Of a stretch of DNA of 64,000 bases, positions 51,467 to 64,000 are shown piece by piece; the stretch's first letter is position 1; each line of letters opens with the position of its first letter. Under the pieces are notes generated by a model. The model worked only from the letters and a program-made list of their open reading frames with translations, was not told the origin of the DNA and searched no databases. The stretch covers positions 37,726,785-37,790,784 of the forward strand of contig NW_026947502.1 in the NCBI RefSeq assembly GCF_034190915.1, written 5' to 3'. The translations under genes were made by a program, and so were the position numbers. The DNA comes from Cavia porcellus (taxonomy: Eukaryota > Chordata > Mammalia > Rodentia > Caviidae).

Positions 51467-51474
51467 TTATCTTT
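51411..51474. repeat. (TATC)n microsatellite
   Basis: Roughly fourteen near-perfect TATC units with a few interruptions are directly visible inside the antisense L1. Confidence 0.95.
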
Positions 51475-53217
51475 CCCAGAATTGTGTGGATTCTTTATAT
51501 ATTTTGGCTATTAACACCTTGTCAGAGATATATCCTACAAATATCTTCTCACATTATATCTTTTGCTTTTTCATTTTTTGATTGTTTTTTCTGCTGTATA
51601 GAAGCTTTTAGTCCAATATAGTCCCACTTATTTTTGCTTTTGTTGCCCATGCTTTTAATTCTAATGCAAAAATCATTGTTAAGATCAGTGTTAGGGAGCT
51701 TTTATCTTATGCTTTCTTCTGGGAATTTTACAGTTTCATGTCTTACATTTAAGTCTAATCCATTTTGAGTTAATTTTTGTATGTAGTGTTAAGGGCCCTG
51801 TTTTATCCTTTGCAAGTGGTCTGTTTTCCCAATATCATTTGTTGTGTAGACTTTTTCCCTTGTATATTTTTTACATTCTTCTCAAAGGCTAGTTTAAAGA
51901 TGTCTCTTTGTCTTTTATTATTTAGATCTAAAAATGGCATGTAAAAATGATAAAATTTTTCCAGAATATGATTGAAAAGATCTTAAAATTTTGTCTTCTC
52001 TTGCTTTTTTGTTTTTTTTTAAATGCCTTATCTAAATTTCTTGGGAGACTTGAGACTAAAATATTACCACCACTTACTAGGATCTTTATTTTTCCTTCCT
52101 TTGTCAGTGTTGACTGCCAAGCAGTATTCTTTAAAGGGATTTCTACTTGATTTTTCTTATAATGCTTGTATACTATTGATTAGATTATGAATCCCTTTTC
52201 AGATAGAAATTGAATATTTGGCCTTATTTCTGAGATTCTTTTTAGAGTTCTGCATATATTTCCATTGTAGACATGTGTTTTCATTTGTATGCTAAATTTA
52301 AAACCTGACTTGTCAAATACTTTTTACAGCAATGTTTTTTTTTTACTGAAACCTTTTCTTTTGCAACAGTCTTGAGCTTTTCTTTACATAGTTCTTCCTA
52401 AAGTATCTTTACAAATAAGATTATGAGAAATATACAGAAGGCATTTGAACCATTTCTAGAGTAGCTTGCTTTTTAAAGGATATATACGGTGAGTCCTTTT
52501 CTTGAAAGGCATTTATAAGATTTCTGAAGGAATTTTTAAAATATAAATTTTACTGTCACATCTGTTTTGAATTTTTAAAATGAATTCAATATTAATATTT
52601 TCTCTTAGTAAAAGTGTTCTTAACTTTATCAAATGCATGGCAGATTTATTCATAATATAAACTCATTTCTTTACATAAAGTAAATTTCATTATCTTTTTG
52701 TAGATTCTTGAGAAATCTACATTTAAAAATAGATGACCAGATTTCCTAAGATAATAATGTTTTCTATATCATTAAAAAATTCCCTATAAGCCACTCTAAG
52801 ATTTACCTTATTGTTAATTATAATTCCTAGTCTTTATTTTGTTAATCATTAAATGAATTATAAGAAATTAGAAAGTAACATTTAAAAATTTATGTTCTTT
52901 CTATTATGTTTAATAGTTTCATTTCTTTTGGACTAAGGATAAATAATGGCTTTATTATAAAGAGCAGAAAGCGTATTTCATGAATCTAAATTTTGAAATA
53001 TATTGTATAACTGTAATACAAATTGGAGTTTCTTTGAATTTTAATTGCATGTCATCATTATATTCCTTTGTAGGAAGGATATTTTGTTGCATTATATCCA
53101 CATATCACTCAAATCTATTTTCTTTAGTTGTTGGCATATTTTCAAGTGAAAGGCATGAGCTTTCTATGTGCTTGTATTAAGTGAATATAGAGGCTTCTGA
53201 AGTTTAGATGCTATGAT

Positions 53218-53298
53218 TTTTTTTTTTAACTAGGGATTCAACTTACAGCCTGTACATTCTAGACAAGCACTCTACCACTGAGCTACATCCCCAACCCA
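53218..53298 (-). repeat. ID-type SINE, antisense
   Basis: A run of T, then AACTAGGGATTCAACTTACA, CAAGCACTCTACCACTGAGC and TACATCCCCAACCC. The flanks ATGCTATGA and ATGCTGTGA form a near-perfect target duplication. Confidence 0.9.
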
Positions 53299-53589
53299 AT
53301 GCTGTGAATTTTTTAAGTTCTGAGAATATATTTATCTGTAGAAAAATGCAGAAATTCTGAAGTCTTCAGTTCGATGGGTTTCAGAAACGATATGCAGCCA
53401 TTGAGTCATTATCTGTAACAAAACATAGAATATTTTCATTATCCAGAAAGCGCTCAGTTTCAGTTATTTCCCTTCACTCTCATCCTCACTTTTTCATATT
53501 TTACAGAAATGTGAGCTTTTGTTACTGGAATTATTATAAATCAGCTTATAAAGTACGTATCTGACTAATGTCAGTTAAATTAGTTTTTG

Positions 53590-53815
53590 AGTTATTTGTA
53601 TTATGTGTTAGAATTTATTTCTTGCTGAGTAGTATTTCATTACAGTTTGTTTATCCATAGTCCTATTTATAGATATTTGAATTGTTTGTGGTTCCTTGCA
53701 ATTATGAATAATACTGGTCTGAACATTAGTGTACATGTCTTTTTATGGACATATTTTAATTCCCTTGAATAAATATCTGGGAATGGAATTACTGACTCCT
53801 TATGTCCAAAAGTCT
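53590..53815 (-). mobile_element. LINE-1 ORF2 3' fragment, antisense
   Basis: TTGCTGAGTAGTATTTCATT, GTTTATCCATAGTCCTATTT, GCAATTATGAATAATACTGG and ATATCTGGGAATGGAATTAC are the antisense of the ORF2 3' end. Confidence 0.75.
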
Positions 53816-54129
53816 GAGGCTCTTTTTAGAGTTTTAGCTGCACCATGGAAAAGTCATAATCATATAACCCCCTCACCTGGTATGGCCTCTCCTTTTAAGA
53901 GTCAGATTTCTTTTATTTTTTTTACATCAAGTCCCTGTAACTTTTGCTTGCTTTTAGTCATTCTCCAGTACTTTCAAAATTAAAATACTTTGTGTGACAG
54001 TTATATTTTTTATTTTAAGAAAGTTGGTGTGATATAAGCTTCTTTTAACCACTACTGTTGCTAGATTAAGAACACCAAAGTTGATTCTATGAAACTATAA
54101 ATCTTGTTCTGTTCTCTTTTCTCCTGCAA

Positions 54130-54590
54130 ATCCACTAATGGCTTTCCATGTTGTTTATGATGGAAACAAAATCTTAAAATTGACTGTATGAGTTGTGACC
54201 CCTTTTAGTCCACACTCTTTCTCGTTGGCCTCCTGCTGGCTCACTGTGAACCACTTCAATCTCTTCACCTCAGAATTTCTTCTGGATGTCCATATAGTGG
54301 CTTCCTTACCTTCATCAGTTCTTCACTTAAGGTAACCTTTGTCAGTGAATCTTTCCTTGGTCACTCTAGTTAGAAGTACCCTTGTCCGTTTTACTTTCTT
54401 ATCTCATTCTGCTCTGTAATAATTATCATTGTCAGTCTGCTCTGTATTTTACCTTATACTTTCTATTGACTGTCACTGTATAAGCTCTGCAAGGCATTTT
54501 TGTCTGTTTCGTTCACTACTGTGTTTTCACTTCTTTACTGGCTGGTAGAAGACAGTGGATTCTCAATAAATAGTTGTTACATGAACTATA
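54130..54590 (+). repeat. LINE-2 3' fragment
   Basis: CTCACTGTGAACCACTTCAA, CTTCACTTAAGGTAACCTTT, GTATAAGCTCTGCAAGGCAT, TTTGTCTGTTTCGTTCACTA and GATTCTCAATAAATAGTTGT follow the L2 3' consensus order well. Confidence 0.88.
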
Positions 54591-56089
54591 TCCCTGCTTT
54601 ATAGATTTTGAAGTTTAGTCTTTTTGATTTTCTGATGAAAAATAATATTTTTCATTAATTGATGGAGAAAAAAAGTAAAGGGAGGAGAGTATGAATTATA
54701 TTTTGTATTTCTTATTTTTGTTTTTGGCTGTATTTTAAGGTTTTTTGTGCTTCATTTATTTTATTCTCTAGAATTTTGCTGGAAAACTAAAGTCTAGTCA
54801 TTTACAAATTTTCTTCTTTAAAAGGGAGACTAGAAAATATTAATTTAGCTTTAAACAAATGGAAATTCTCTAGGAATAAAGTATGATGAATTTAGCTGTT
54901 GATGCAGCAATCAATTGAAAGAGCTTCAGATCTAAGAGACCCTTAATCAGTCTTATTTGAAAGAGAAATGTGTTCCCTACTTCATAAGTAATTGACTGAA
55001 ACCAGAACCATTAACAAATTGAATAAAGATTTTGCTAATGCCAAGTAACTGTGCTGTTAGCAAAATTACTCTTATTATGTCATAGTATTCAAAGATGCAC
55101 ACTTGCTAAATAGAGTTGATGCACTTTTTCAGAGTGTTGCCAATTGTGGGCGCATTAGATGAATGACATTTCACTGCCCTCAAACTTGTCCTACTATCTT
55201 CATATATTCTTGGCTTATAGAGATGGCAAGCAATTTAGAAGATTTATTAATGCTTCCTCTGAACTCCTTACAACTTGGTTAGGAAGACCAATCTCAGGAT
55301 TAGGTTCATTGGCCAAGTCTGCAGGTCAAGAAGTATTCTTTGTCATCTAGCAGTGAGGTGAGGCTGACTTTTGTGGAGTCTAAACCTGAAGGTAAGGCTT
55401 GAGTGTACCTAAATTGTGTAACAAAGCTGTTCTGCTTCTTTATATGATCTGATGTGGCAGCATCATTAAAAGCACAGTGTACTGAAAGGAAAACACTGGC
55501 CTAGTCGTTTCTGGACTTTGGTAGAGGGTAGTGAATACTGGTGACTCCTGCAGACTGTTTCCTGGGTGCAGAATACTTTGTGAACGTGTTCAGTCACTGG
55601 ATGCTGGGTAACTTGACCATAAATTCAGGGGGTTGCTCGCGTTGTGTAATGCATTGCATTTATGCAACACAGATACCATGTTGTTTACCAGTTACCTCTG
55701 AGGTCTGGTTCTGTTTGTTGTCACAGTAAATGCGTCTTCTTTTGTGAGGAAAGCAGTGATGTGCTTCTTGCCTCCCATTGTTGCCATGGACTAGAAGATG
55801 GCAAAGAGGGTGACTGGTTTCAGATAGCTAAAAGTTCTCTCTCTTTTCATCTATGCACTGCTTGTTACAACTTTTAGTACATTGTATCTTTTAAAAAGTG
55901 TTTTAAAATTATATTTTCCATAAAGTGTAGTCTTTTAAATTGGCTCATGAGTTTTATAATGTATACTCCTAATTTCTCATAATACTCATCAGTATTAACC
56001 AAGATCCAAAAGTTTTTTTTGACCTTCTAAAGTTTTCTCATGACCTTTTTCAGTTCTTTTTTCCTCTAACCTGCTCTGAAGCTACCAGT

Positions 56090-56645
56090 GATCTGCTTTC
56101 AGGCACCATCAGTGGCATTTTGTATAAATGAAATCCTGTGAATATACTTTGTGTCTGTTTCTTCTTCTATATAATTTTAAGGTTTATCCATTGTTTTGCA
56201 TGTTCTTGTAGTTCTTTTTATTGTAGAATAGTATTCTATTTTATAGAAACAACACAATCTGTTTACCCACTCACCAGTTAATGGACATCTAGGCTATTGC
56301 TAGGTATGGGCTGGATTATTGGGTAGGTGTAGGTTTATGTTTATAAAAATTTACTTCTTTTCCTAAGTGGTTATACCCTTTTATGCCAATCTGTAGTTGC
56401 TCTATATTCTGGCAAGACTTGATACTGTCAGTCTTTTTCTTTTTAACCATTCTAATAGGTAGATTGTGGTATATTATAATTTTCATTTTTTACTAAGGAT
56501 GCTGAATGTTTATGTTTACTAGCTGCTTGTGTAGCTTTTGTGGGTTATCTGTTCAAATTTTTAAATATTTTTCTATAGATTTCTTGGTCTTACTATTGAG
56601 TAATAAGAATTCTTTATATATTTTGGTTGTAAATCTTTGTCAAAC
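56090..56645 (-). mobile_element. Old LINE-1 3' fragment, antisense
   Basis: GTAGAATAGTATTCTATTTT, CACTCACCAGTTAATGGACA and ATAAGAATTCTTTATATATT with TTGGTTGTAAATCTTTGTC are antisense L1M-type landmarks. Confidence 0.75.
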
Positions 56646-57465
56646 CCAGTGGTGGTACAGTGGATTAACACTGGTGCTTATACAGTGCCCCAGAGTACTA
56701 GATTATTGGTCTTGGAGAATTTTAAGAAACCAAATGAGATGACAGGGTGGATTAGATAGATTACAAATAGCTCAGTTACAAGATTATTTTATGCTAATCT
56801 GAGAAGAGATGGATAATGAGGATCTGAATTAGGGTCATTAATTTTGGAAATTATTTGAAAAATATTTAGCTGTACTCTGGGAGGCTAAGGCAGGGAGGTT
56901 ACAGATTGGATCTCAAATACATAATTGTGTAATATAAATATGCTTTTAGGAGGAGTGTTTACCTGAAAATGAATGGTACGAAGAGATATAGTTACTAGAT
57001 TTGACACCCAAATCACAATTTTAAAGAAAAAATTGGTAAAGTAGTTCTTAACAAGCTGAAAAATTTTGCTCTTGCAAATGATCCTGCGAAGAAGACAAGT
57101 CAGGCTATTGACCAGAAGAAATATTCACAAACTACATATCTGGCAAAAGAAAGGTTAAGTCACAGATATATTTGTGTATATGTATACATATACTTATATA
57201 CATTACATTCAAATTGTAGAAAAATTATATATTGTAGAAAAAAATTAGATGATCAAAATATCCTCTATTTATAATGCTTTGAAGTTTCAAAAATACTTTG
57301 ATTATGCATTTTTTGTTTTGATGCTACCAGTAACTCAGAAAGTGAGTTAGTTATTTTGTACACGAGGAAACTGACATTTTGAAAGGTCACAGTGTAGCTA
57401 GGAACACATACAGTGAGTGACAGCTGAAGTACAAATAATAATCTTTTAATTCTTGCTTATTTATT

Positions 57466-57650
57466 TATTGTAGTTCTGGAGTTTAAACCAGGGTATCTGC
57501 ACAGAGCTAAATTTCTAGCTCAATTTTATTTTTTATTTTGAGACAAGAGTTTTGTTTAGCTGCCCAGTCTGTGGTGGAATCTTTAATTTTCCTGCTGCAG
57601 CCTCTCAGAGTGCTAAGGTTATAGGCATGTGTCAGCACAGTGCTAGCTCT
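57466..57650 (-). repeat. B1-ID composite SINE, antisense
   Basis: The plus strand shows an antisense ID piece (AGTTCTGGAGTTTAAACCAG, then GAGCTAAATTTCTAGCTC) followed by an antisense B1 piece (TTTGAGACAAGAGTTTTGTT, then GTGCTAAGGTTATAGGCATG). In sense orientation this is B1 then ID, as at 50222-50405. Confidence 0.7.
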
Positions 57651-58889
57651 AGTTCCTCTACACCAGCTTTACTGTGTTTAAGCATACATTAATACATGGC
57701 AAGACCTGACTGCAATGAGCCATGTTTTAATTTATTTACTTAATATTTATCTTCATAAATTAAATTCAGTGCCTGAGTTCAGGGATAGGATCAATTAAAT
57801 AAGCTCAGTACAAGTCCATGTGAATACCTATAAGGTGTTTCCAGTTAAGACAATGTGTCAAAATATTTCTCATTAATGACAGTGGGAATTACATGTTGGT
57901 GCATCTGGTGCCTGTGACTGTTGAAAATAGTGGCTTCTGATATCAGAGATTGTGTTTACTGTAATCAGTGTTAAAGATCAGTGCATTTAGGACCCTTAAC
58001 ATGCACCATTAAATTGATTTTTCCCTTACTAGAAATTATGGATTGTGTCCCCCTTTTACTCGTAACCTCTGAAAGTGCCATGAATAGCTAAACTGTATCT
58101 TTATTTTCTCATCACATCCTCTCTCACATAGATGATACTTTCATTGCTCTTTTCTGCTTGGCTTTGAGTCACTGCTGTTAGTGTAGCTGTTGAACAGTCT
58201 TTCAAGTTAAGTGATTAGTATTCTGGTCAAGTAACAATCATTGTGAGGTTGGCACTCTTACCAGTTTAGCTAAGGTAGTTTTGCTAAATCCATGATTAGG
58301 GTCTTGTTTTCAGAGGTGTATAACAATTGCATTTCTTAAAACTTCCCTTAATATTGATAATGTGCAATTTATTGGAATTCAGCCTCTGAGACTGGAGGAA
58401 CCAATAATGAAGATCCATAAAGGCACAGTTGTGCTGCTTAATATTTTAAAAAGATAAGAAACTGCCATAGTCTTTCTTTTGTATTTTTGTCTTACCTTAT
58501 TAGATTGTGCTATTGTGTTAATAAGTTCAAAGGAAGTGTAATTAGTTTTCATCACAACTGGGAATTGATTAAGGTGCTTCAGAAAGTATGATAATGATGT
58601 ATTGGGTATCACTTGCTATCTAGTAGTTACCAATTTGTCCGACTTTATTTCTCTCTTACTGTTTATAAAGGCGCGAGCCTCTTACTGTCTGGCACTTGAG
58701 TTTCTCTCTGAGGGAAAGAGTGGAAGGTGAGGAGAGAAAGATTTCTATCTAATATAAAGGTGCAAAGTTTTTTTTAAGATTATGGGATGTCAATAAAGTA
58801 CTTTTGCTAATATAGTATATGCTATATGCTATTTATTAGCTGAAATTTTTAACCACTTAAAAATATTAGTTTTTAAAAATCCTATTTTT

Positions 58890-59005
58890 AGCTGGGTGTG
58901 ATAGATCACATTTGTAATTCCAGCACTCAGGAAGCTGAGGTAGGGGAACTGATGTGCATTTAAGGCAAGCCTGTACTACATAGTGAGACCCTGTCTCAAA
59001 TCCCC
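58890..59005 (+). repeat. B1 SINE, sense
   Basis: GCTGGGTGTGATAGATCACA, ATTCCAGCACTCAGGAAGCT, AAGGCAAGCCTGTACTACAT and AGTGAGACCCTGTCTCAAAT give a complete monomeric order. Confidence 0.92.
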
Positions 59006-59318
59006 CTCCCCCTCACCAAAATTCTGTTTTTAAAATCACTGGCTCTTTCTGTGTACTTCATTGCTGAGGGTTTTTATTTTTAGATAGAGTACTTAATGAT
59101 CACTTTTACTGTTGAATTTGACAAGCATGGCAAAAGGCCAATCTACTGAACTCAAGAGGAAAATTTACAGCGTGCAAGTTAAAGGAGCCCTGACATTGAC
59201 TTTGCATGAAGTCTAGGCTACCTGTGTTCAGTCTTGCTAAGTAGAAATTTGCTTAAAGTTGACGCTTGTTCCTCTGTACAGTGTGATTCCAATCTTCGCT
59301 TGTCTTTTATATACAAAG

Positions 59319-59429
59319 CTGGAGACAGTTGGATGGCAGCTTAACCTTCAAATGGCTCACTCTGCTCAAGCAAAACTAAAATCTCCTCAAGTCGTGTTAC
59401 AACTAGGAGTGAACAGTGAAGATTCAAAG
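59319..59429 (+). CDS. COMMD10: COMMD10 exon 5 (residues 134-170, start of COMM domain)
   Basis: Acceptor ATATACAAAG ends at 59318 and donor TCAAAG|GTAAGA begins at 59430. Thirty-seven whole codons encode [20 protein letters not shown] and [17 protein letters not shown]. This opens the C-terminal COMM domain, with its conserved early Trp (139) and the beta strands used for COMMD-COMMD pairing. The protein reaches residue 170 here; the human protein has 202, so about 32 codons lie in exons beyond the window. The frame is intact across all five exons, supporting a functional gene. Confidence 0.97.
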
Positions 59430-59477
59430 GTAAGAAATGATGTTAAAATGAAATGATATACTTCAGTAGCTCTTATA

Positions 59478-59562
59478 CTTTGTTTTGAGACAGGGTCTTG
59501 CTGTGTAGTTCAAGGTGGTCTTCAACTCACAGTGATTCTTGTGCCTCAGCCTCTGGTCTTAC
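59478..59562 (-). repeat. B1-like SINE fragment, antisense
   Basis: TTTGTTTTGAGACAGGGTCT, TGCTGTGTAGTTCAAGGTGG and TCTTGTGCCTCAGCCTCTGG match the antisense B1, cut short at its far end. Confidence 0.85.
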
Positions 59563-60454
59563 ACTTTTATTGAGACCAGAGTATTTGCTCTGTGGATTTA
59601 ACATTTAAATATATATTAGAATTAAGTAAAGATTAATTAATTGACAGATCTTTATGACCAGTTTTGATGTCACTGTTATTTATCTGAAGAAAAAGCTGAT
59701 CTTGTACCTTTTTAATAAGGACATTTCATGTCTTGATTTCTGCAAAGGAAAACTTTGGTGATGACCATATAAAATTATGATTTTAATGTTGTAGATATTT
59801 GTGAATATCCACTGCTGTTTTGTGTGTTAAGCTGCATACAGGTGGTAGGACTGTTGTTTGTTGTCTGTGATGCTGTCTAGAATTGTGTTTGTTTGTGTGT
59901 AGTGTTGTGTGTGCATATGTTTAAATTCCAGCTTTTGCAGGACAGAATTTGAGATTAGTTTTCACATGGTGATTTCCTTTTTGGTACTAATTTTGCAGCA
60001 ACATGATTCTCAAAGATTCAAGACATATTATGGAATAGTTTTTCTTACTATGGCACATATACTAATATATATTTCAGACGTAATGAGAACTACTTATCAT
60101 ATTTTATACTTCAATTGATTTTTTTAAGAGATGAAGGGGAGAATGAGTTTTCTCCTATACTGAAGAATATTTATCTCATTTTAGGACAAATAAAATATAG
60201 TTGAGAATGAGGTACTATAGAAGATCTAAGAAAGGAAATATTGGTTGAATGTGATCAGGGAATAATGGCATTTATAATGGATATTCATGGATGGAAATTA
60301 CTAAATCATGTATGTTTGTCTTTTTAAAGAACTAGGGTCTGTGGCTATCCTAAATCATGTGATTATAAAATCTTATGGAATTTAGGTCTTTACTGGTTTA
60401 TTAGTGTTTCAAAATCATTTCATTTCACACATTTTCACTGGAAGATAATAGTAA

Positions 60455-60700
60455 CTCAGTGGTTAAGAGTTGCACTGATTGGTATATTATGTAACCATAC
60501 AAATTAGTAGTGATGTAATCTTGGGCGTGGCACTTAGTCTTTCTGGGTCTCAGTTTCTTGTTTGTAAAGTGGAAGTAATAGTATCAATCTCATAGATTTT
60601 TGTGAAGACTAAATACTTAGTACATATAAAGTGCTTAGTCCAGTGCTTGCTATTATGGTAAGTGTTTGCTGAGTGCTGGCTGCTGCTATCATCATCAGTA
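60455..60700 (+). repeat. MIR SINE, sense
   Basis: TTGGGCGTGGCACTTAGTCT, TCTGGGTCTCAGTTTCTTGT, TAAAGTGGAAGTAATAGTAT and ATAAAGTGCTTAGTCCAGTG form one of the best-preserved MIR cores in the window. Confidence 0.9.
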
Positions 60701-61039
60701 AAACTTTTGGGAACTTAACTAAATAAATAGACCCTTTGTTTTAGACCAATGTTTTCACTAAATTTATATCCTAATAGATAATTTTTCCTTTTCGTTTTCT
60801 TTATCTCTTTTTTTGATTGTGTTTTTATATTTATGCTTGTTAGAAGTTGAGGGAAAAATAGTTTGGATAGTCCTGTTTTTCCCATAAAGCAGAGAAAATA
60901 TTCCTTTGGCCTTAGGATGAATGGTGTGGACAAATCACTGATCATGTGGGACTTTTTCCTGAGTGAAAATACATACATAAATACTCCTGTAACTGTATGT
61001 CTTGTCTGTTGTATTTCATATGAATATTGTATTTTTTAC

Positions 61040-61500
61040 TTAATTAAGTTTATTGGTACAGTTTAGGTGTATCATCATAGGGAATTTGTACCTGTACATG
61101 ATACACCTTCATTTGTGTTTTTCTCCTCCCATTTGCCATGTCCTCTTCCCCGCCTTATTTACAAAGCTTTGTTTCCATTTTATCTTTCTCTTTCCATTTT
61201 TCTTTTCCCTTTCTGTCTTTTCTTCTCCTCCTCCCTTGTTCCTCTTTCCTGTTGAACAGTTTCTTCCCATTTCACCATATCTCTTATGCAGCTTGGTTCT
61301 TATTTATCTTATTTACATTTTCAATTTCTCTCCAGTGAGGCAATGCGGTATTTACACATGTATGCCCAATTTATTTCACTAAGAATATGGTCTCAGGTTC
61401 TATCCATTTAGCAATAAATGTCTGAAGTTTATCTTTATGGCAGAGTAGTACTCCGTTATATTTAAAAATCTTTTTTTATCCATGAATACTATATTCTGAG
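61040..61500 (-). mobile_element. LINE-1 3' end, antisense
   Basis: The right part (TTATGGCAGAGTAGTACTCC, then TTTTTATCCATGAAT) is antisense ORF2 3' sequence. The left part (TTATTGGTACAGTTTAGGTG and a pyrimidine-rich stretch at 61180-61260) is probably its 3' UTR. Confidence 0.65.
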
Positions 61501-63349
61501 GAATCAGGAGCAGTTTGGTTGTAAGTTGAAAAGATACTATTTTGATCATATTTTGAACACACTTTAAGCATCACAACTTGAACAGTACTTGACTTTTGTA
61601 ATGTCAAGTCTATTCAGCTCTTTTATTGCAGTTTCAAAATTTGCCTGTGTATTTCTTGTAGTTTTAGGTAGTGGAAATGAATAATTCTAGTAAAACAGTC
61701 ATGTTTTACATTCCTGTTATTCAGGAAGCTAATACATATATGAAATTTGATTCATTTGACATAAGTGCTAGAGTACATTTATGTTTTTATCCATTAGTGT
61801 TTTAAATTAGGGATTGATATTGTTATATATACATAGACCGTTAACCTTATAACTTGCAGAGCTAGACCACTGTTTTCATTAACAGACAAAGGAAGAGGAG
61901 CCGCAATCCCAAATGTAAAGGATGTGCCTTTCTCTTGTACGCAGGCTTAAGTGACTTCTTCTGTGATGGCGCTGTGTGGATTTGGTCCCCATTTCCTGTA
62001 TCTCTAAACAATTATCAAAGTAAAATGTAGAAAACCACTGTTAAGGTGGACAGAAACATGCCCTCTCCCAGTGGTACTTTGGGCCCTGTCTGTGAAGGGA
62101 ATAGGTAATTACTGTGCCCTTTTTCCTCAGCATACTGCTGCCTGGAATTGTTACTTTTTTGTTTATATTCTCCTGTTTTTATGATCTAGTGCTCTATCCT
62201 TTTCACTTTACTTTATTAATAAGGCCCATAAGCTAGTTTTCCCCCCAAATGATAGCTGTGTTCTGAAATACAGATTCAAAATCTATTGATGAGTTGGAAT
62301 GTTAAGTAAAAGGAGTGTGTTTTTAAAACTAAGTTTGTTAAAGGGAGAGCTTTTATGAAAAGAAAGATTGGTTTATAAGCTAAGTCCCATAAAGTACCAA
62401 CTTGTTATACTTAGGAAAAAGAAAATTGTTTTTACCATGAGGTAAAATTCTTTTAAATTTGTATTTTGTAGAGTAGTTATCCCACATGTTTACAAACATT
62501 AAAAAACTTCTAAGAGGATTAGACATAAATTTTGAGACTGGTTTGGTGGTTTTAATTTGGAGCCGTTGAACTAAAAACTCAGGGTACTTTACTATAGTTT
62601 CTAGGAGTTCGTTTGCTTTTTCATTGCCAGAATACACATGAAAAATGTGTTCTGTGTAAAGTTGAAATTTTATCACACTAGATAACATTGTTTGACTGTG
62701 GTCTCCTTTCTCTTAGAACTTTTTTTCCTCAAGGCTTTCCTGTTTTGCTACTAATTTTATCACAAGAACCTGGGGGATTATAGTTTCCTACAGTATTTTG
62801 GTATATATTCTGGTTGTTTCAATTCATTATCTTGGTGTTGTGTACTGCCTTTTGCAAAGGAAAATTATTTTTCTGTTCCACAGATACTTCAAAATGAGTT
62901 TTCTGAGGATTTTTGTTCTGTTTTTGATTTATTTCATTAGGGGGCAGTAGAGCACTTTGCTTAGTCCAATCTTTTCTGGCGTTCACAATGTTATTTAAAA
63001 TAACAGTCAAAATAATTGTGAAGTCAGTAGTTGTGGGAAATGCTAAGTGTTTACATTTCTATTTTGTATGTAACAATAGAGTTCCTTTGTTTCCATTAAC
63101 AAAATTAATGCCTATTAATCAGATACATATAGAACAAATAAATGAAATCATTATGATTCAGTTTTTGTGAACTTATGATTATTTGCCAAAATAAAATTTA
63201 TTAAAAGGCCTTATACTATACACTGTTGGCTTTTAAAATACATTCTATCATTTATATTTATTTTTTATTAGAGAAGGAATAAAATAATCCCCAAGATAAT
63301 TGAGTGACTCTACCAGGTTATAGTTTAACTATTTCCAGGTCATTTATAG

Positions 63350-63376
63350 TCATTTATTTATTTATTTATTTATTTT
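63350..63376. repeat. (TTTA)n microsatellite
   Basis: Six or so TTTA units in a row are directly visible. Confidence 0.9.
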
Positions 63377-64000
63377 CATATTTGGAGAGTGGCAATGTCA
63401 TATGTACCAATGTTAGTAATTTTGAATGACATCAATGATTTAACTTTGAATATTCCCAAAACACTAAAATAATTACATTTTGCTTAGTCTAACTACACTT
63501 TTCCTGTCAATTTTTTATTCAAGCCAGTCATATTTTAAAATAGGAATAAGAAACATTTTGTGTATTTTTAAAAGAAAGAATCTGGGATATCACTCTTCTT
63601 TTGCAACAACTAGAATGAAAGTACCTTGATTTAAAAAAAAATTCTTCATAATTTCACTGGATCTTACTTAGATGCTGCTTTATAGATAGATAATCATGAT
63701 TTTAAGTGAACTAGAATTGTTTAATATTAGTTTCTCAAGTAGAGATCTTCATTCTTACTCATAGTGATAAAAAGGAAAGAGACCATTTAAATCTGTTTAC
63801 TGTGTACTATGGTATGATATTACCTTCCTTGATACTTAAAATATCTCTTCCATGCATGAAATACTAATTTTATCTTATTGATAGAAAGATAGAAGTATTG
63901 ATCTTAATTTTCTTAAGTAATAAAACTAGTAAACTAGGATTTGAAATCAGATGATTTCATTTCAACAATAGTGCTGTTGCAACAAATACTGGAAGAAACA

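Larger units (their letters stand above)
50640..51890 (-). mobile_element. Old LINE-1 3' fragment, antisense, interrupted
   Basis: Landmarks on the plus strand are TATTATGGCCAAGTATTATT, CATTTCCTTTGGATGTGTAT, GTTTGCAATCACCAACAATG, TGGATTCTTTATATATTTTG and TTGTTGCCCATGCTTTTAAT. A B1 SINE and a TATC tract have been inserted or expanded in it. Confidence 0.85.
59430..64000 (+). other. COMMD10: COMMD10 intron 5 (partial)
   Basis: At least 4.57 kb of intron to the end of the window. It contains a B1, a MIR and an antisense L1 fragment. The part from 61.5 to 64.0 kb shows only AT-rich DNA and a short (TTTA)n tract; no exon was found there. Confidence 0.85.

Noticed and set aside
61053..61382. Hydrophobic 109-codon frame resembling a membrane protein
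   Set aside because: Pyrimidine-rich L1 3' UTR DNA read in sense gives Phe/Leu/Ser-rich frames; no real gene indicated.

Overview
This is mammalian nuclear DNA, with two multi-exon protein genes on the + strand set in repeat-rich introns and intergenic DNA. B1-type (7SL-derived) and ID-type (tRNA-derived) SINEs, B1-ID composites and MT/ORR1-like MaLR LTRs point to a rodent. The ID and B1-ID forms look non-murid, and a beaver- or squirrel-like genome is my guess. The gene order ARL14EPL then COMMD10 matches human 5q23.1 as I recall it.

Layout. 1-9268: upstream DNA with one MaLR LTR, a MIR and an L1 3' end; no exon recognised. 9278-15198: ARL14EPL, complete coding sequence in three exons (152 codons plus stop, all junctions GT-AG and in frame). 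15199-38640: intergenic, holding MER5A relics, ID and B1 SINEs, several MaLR LTRs, and a degraded L1 (about 27.7-31.6 kb) split by a solo-LTR-like insertion. 38340-39180: GC-rich promoter region of COMMD10. 38845-64000: COMMD10 exons 1-5 (170 codons, frame open throughout); the last about 32 codons lie beyond the window.

The most unusual feature is in the 13.8-kb intron 4 of COMMD10. A minus-strand piggyBac-type transposase fossil (about 47.7-50.2 kb) keeps recognisable DDE-domain blocks and a C-terminal Cys/His cluster. The tail of this element is repeated four times in tandem at a period of about 360 bp, each copy carrying the Cys-rich tail. A later ID SINE, with a perfect 13-bp target duplication, sits inside the third copy. 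Other points of interest are an L1 3' UTR built of about 146-bp modules, an exact 54-bp tandem duplication in ARL14EPL intron 2, and a GC-rich 108-bp segment between exact 17-bp direct repeats.

The two genes are not functionally linked as far as can be seen. ARL14EPL is a paralogue of the ARL14 effector ARL14EP. COMMD10 is a subunit of the COMMD/CCC (Commander) endosomal sorting machinery. Family statements come from memory of the proteins; no search was run. Repeat borders are approximate unless target duplications are quoted.
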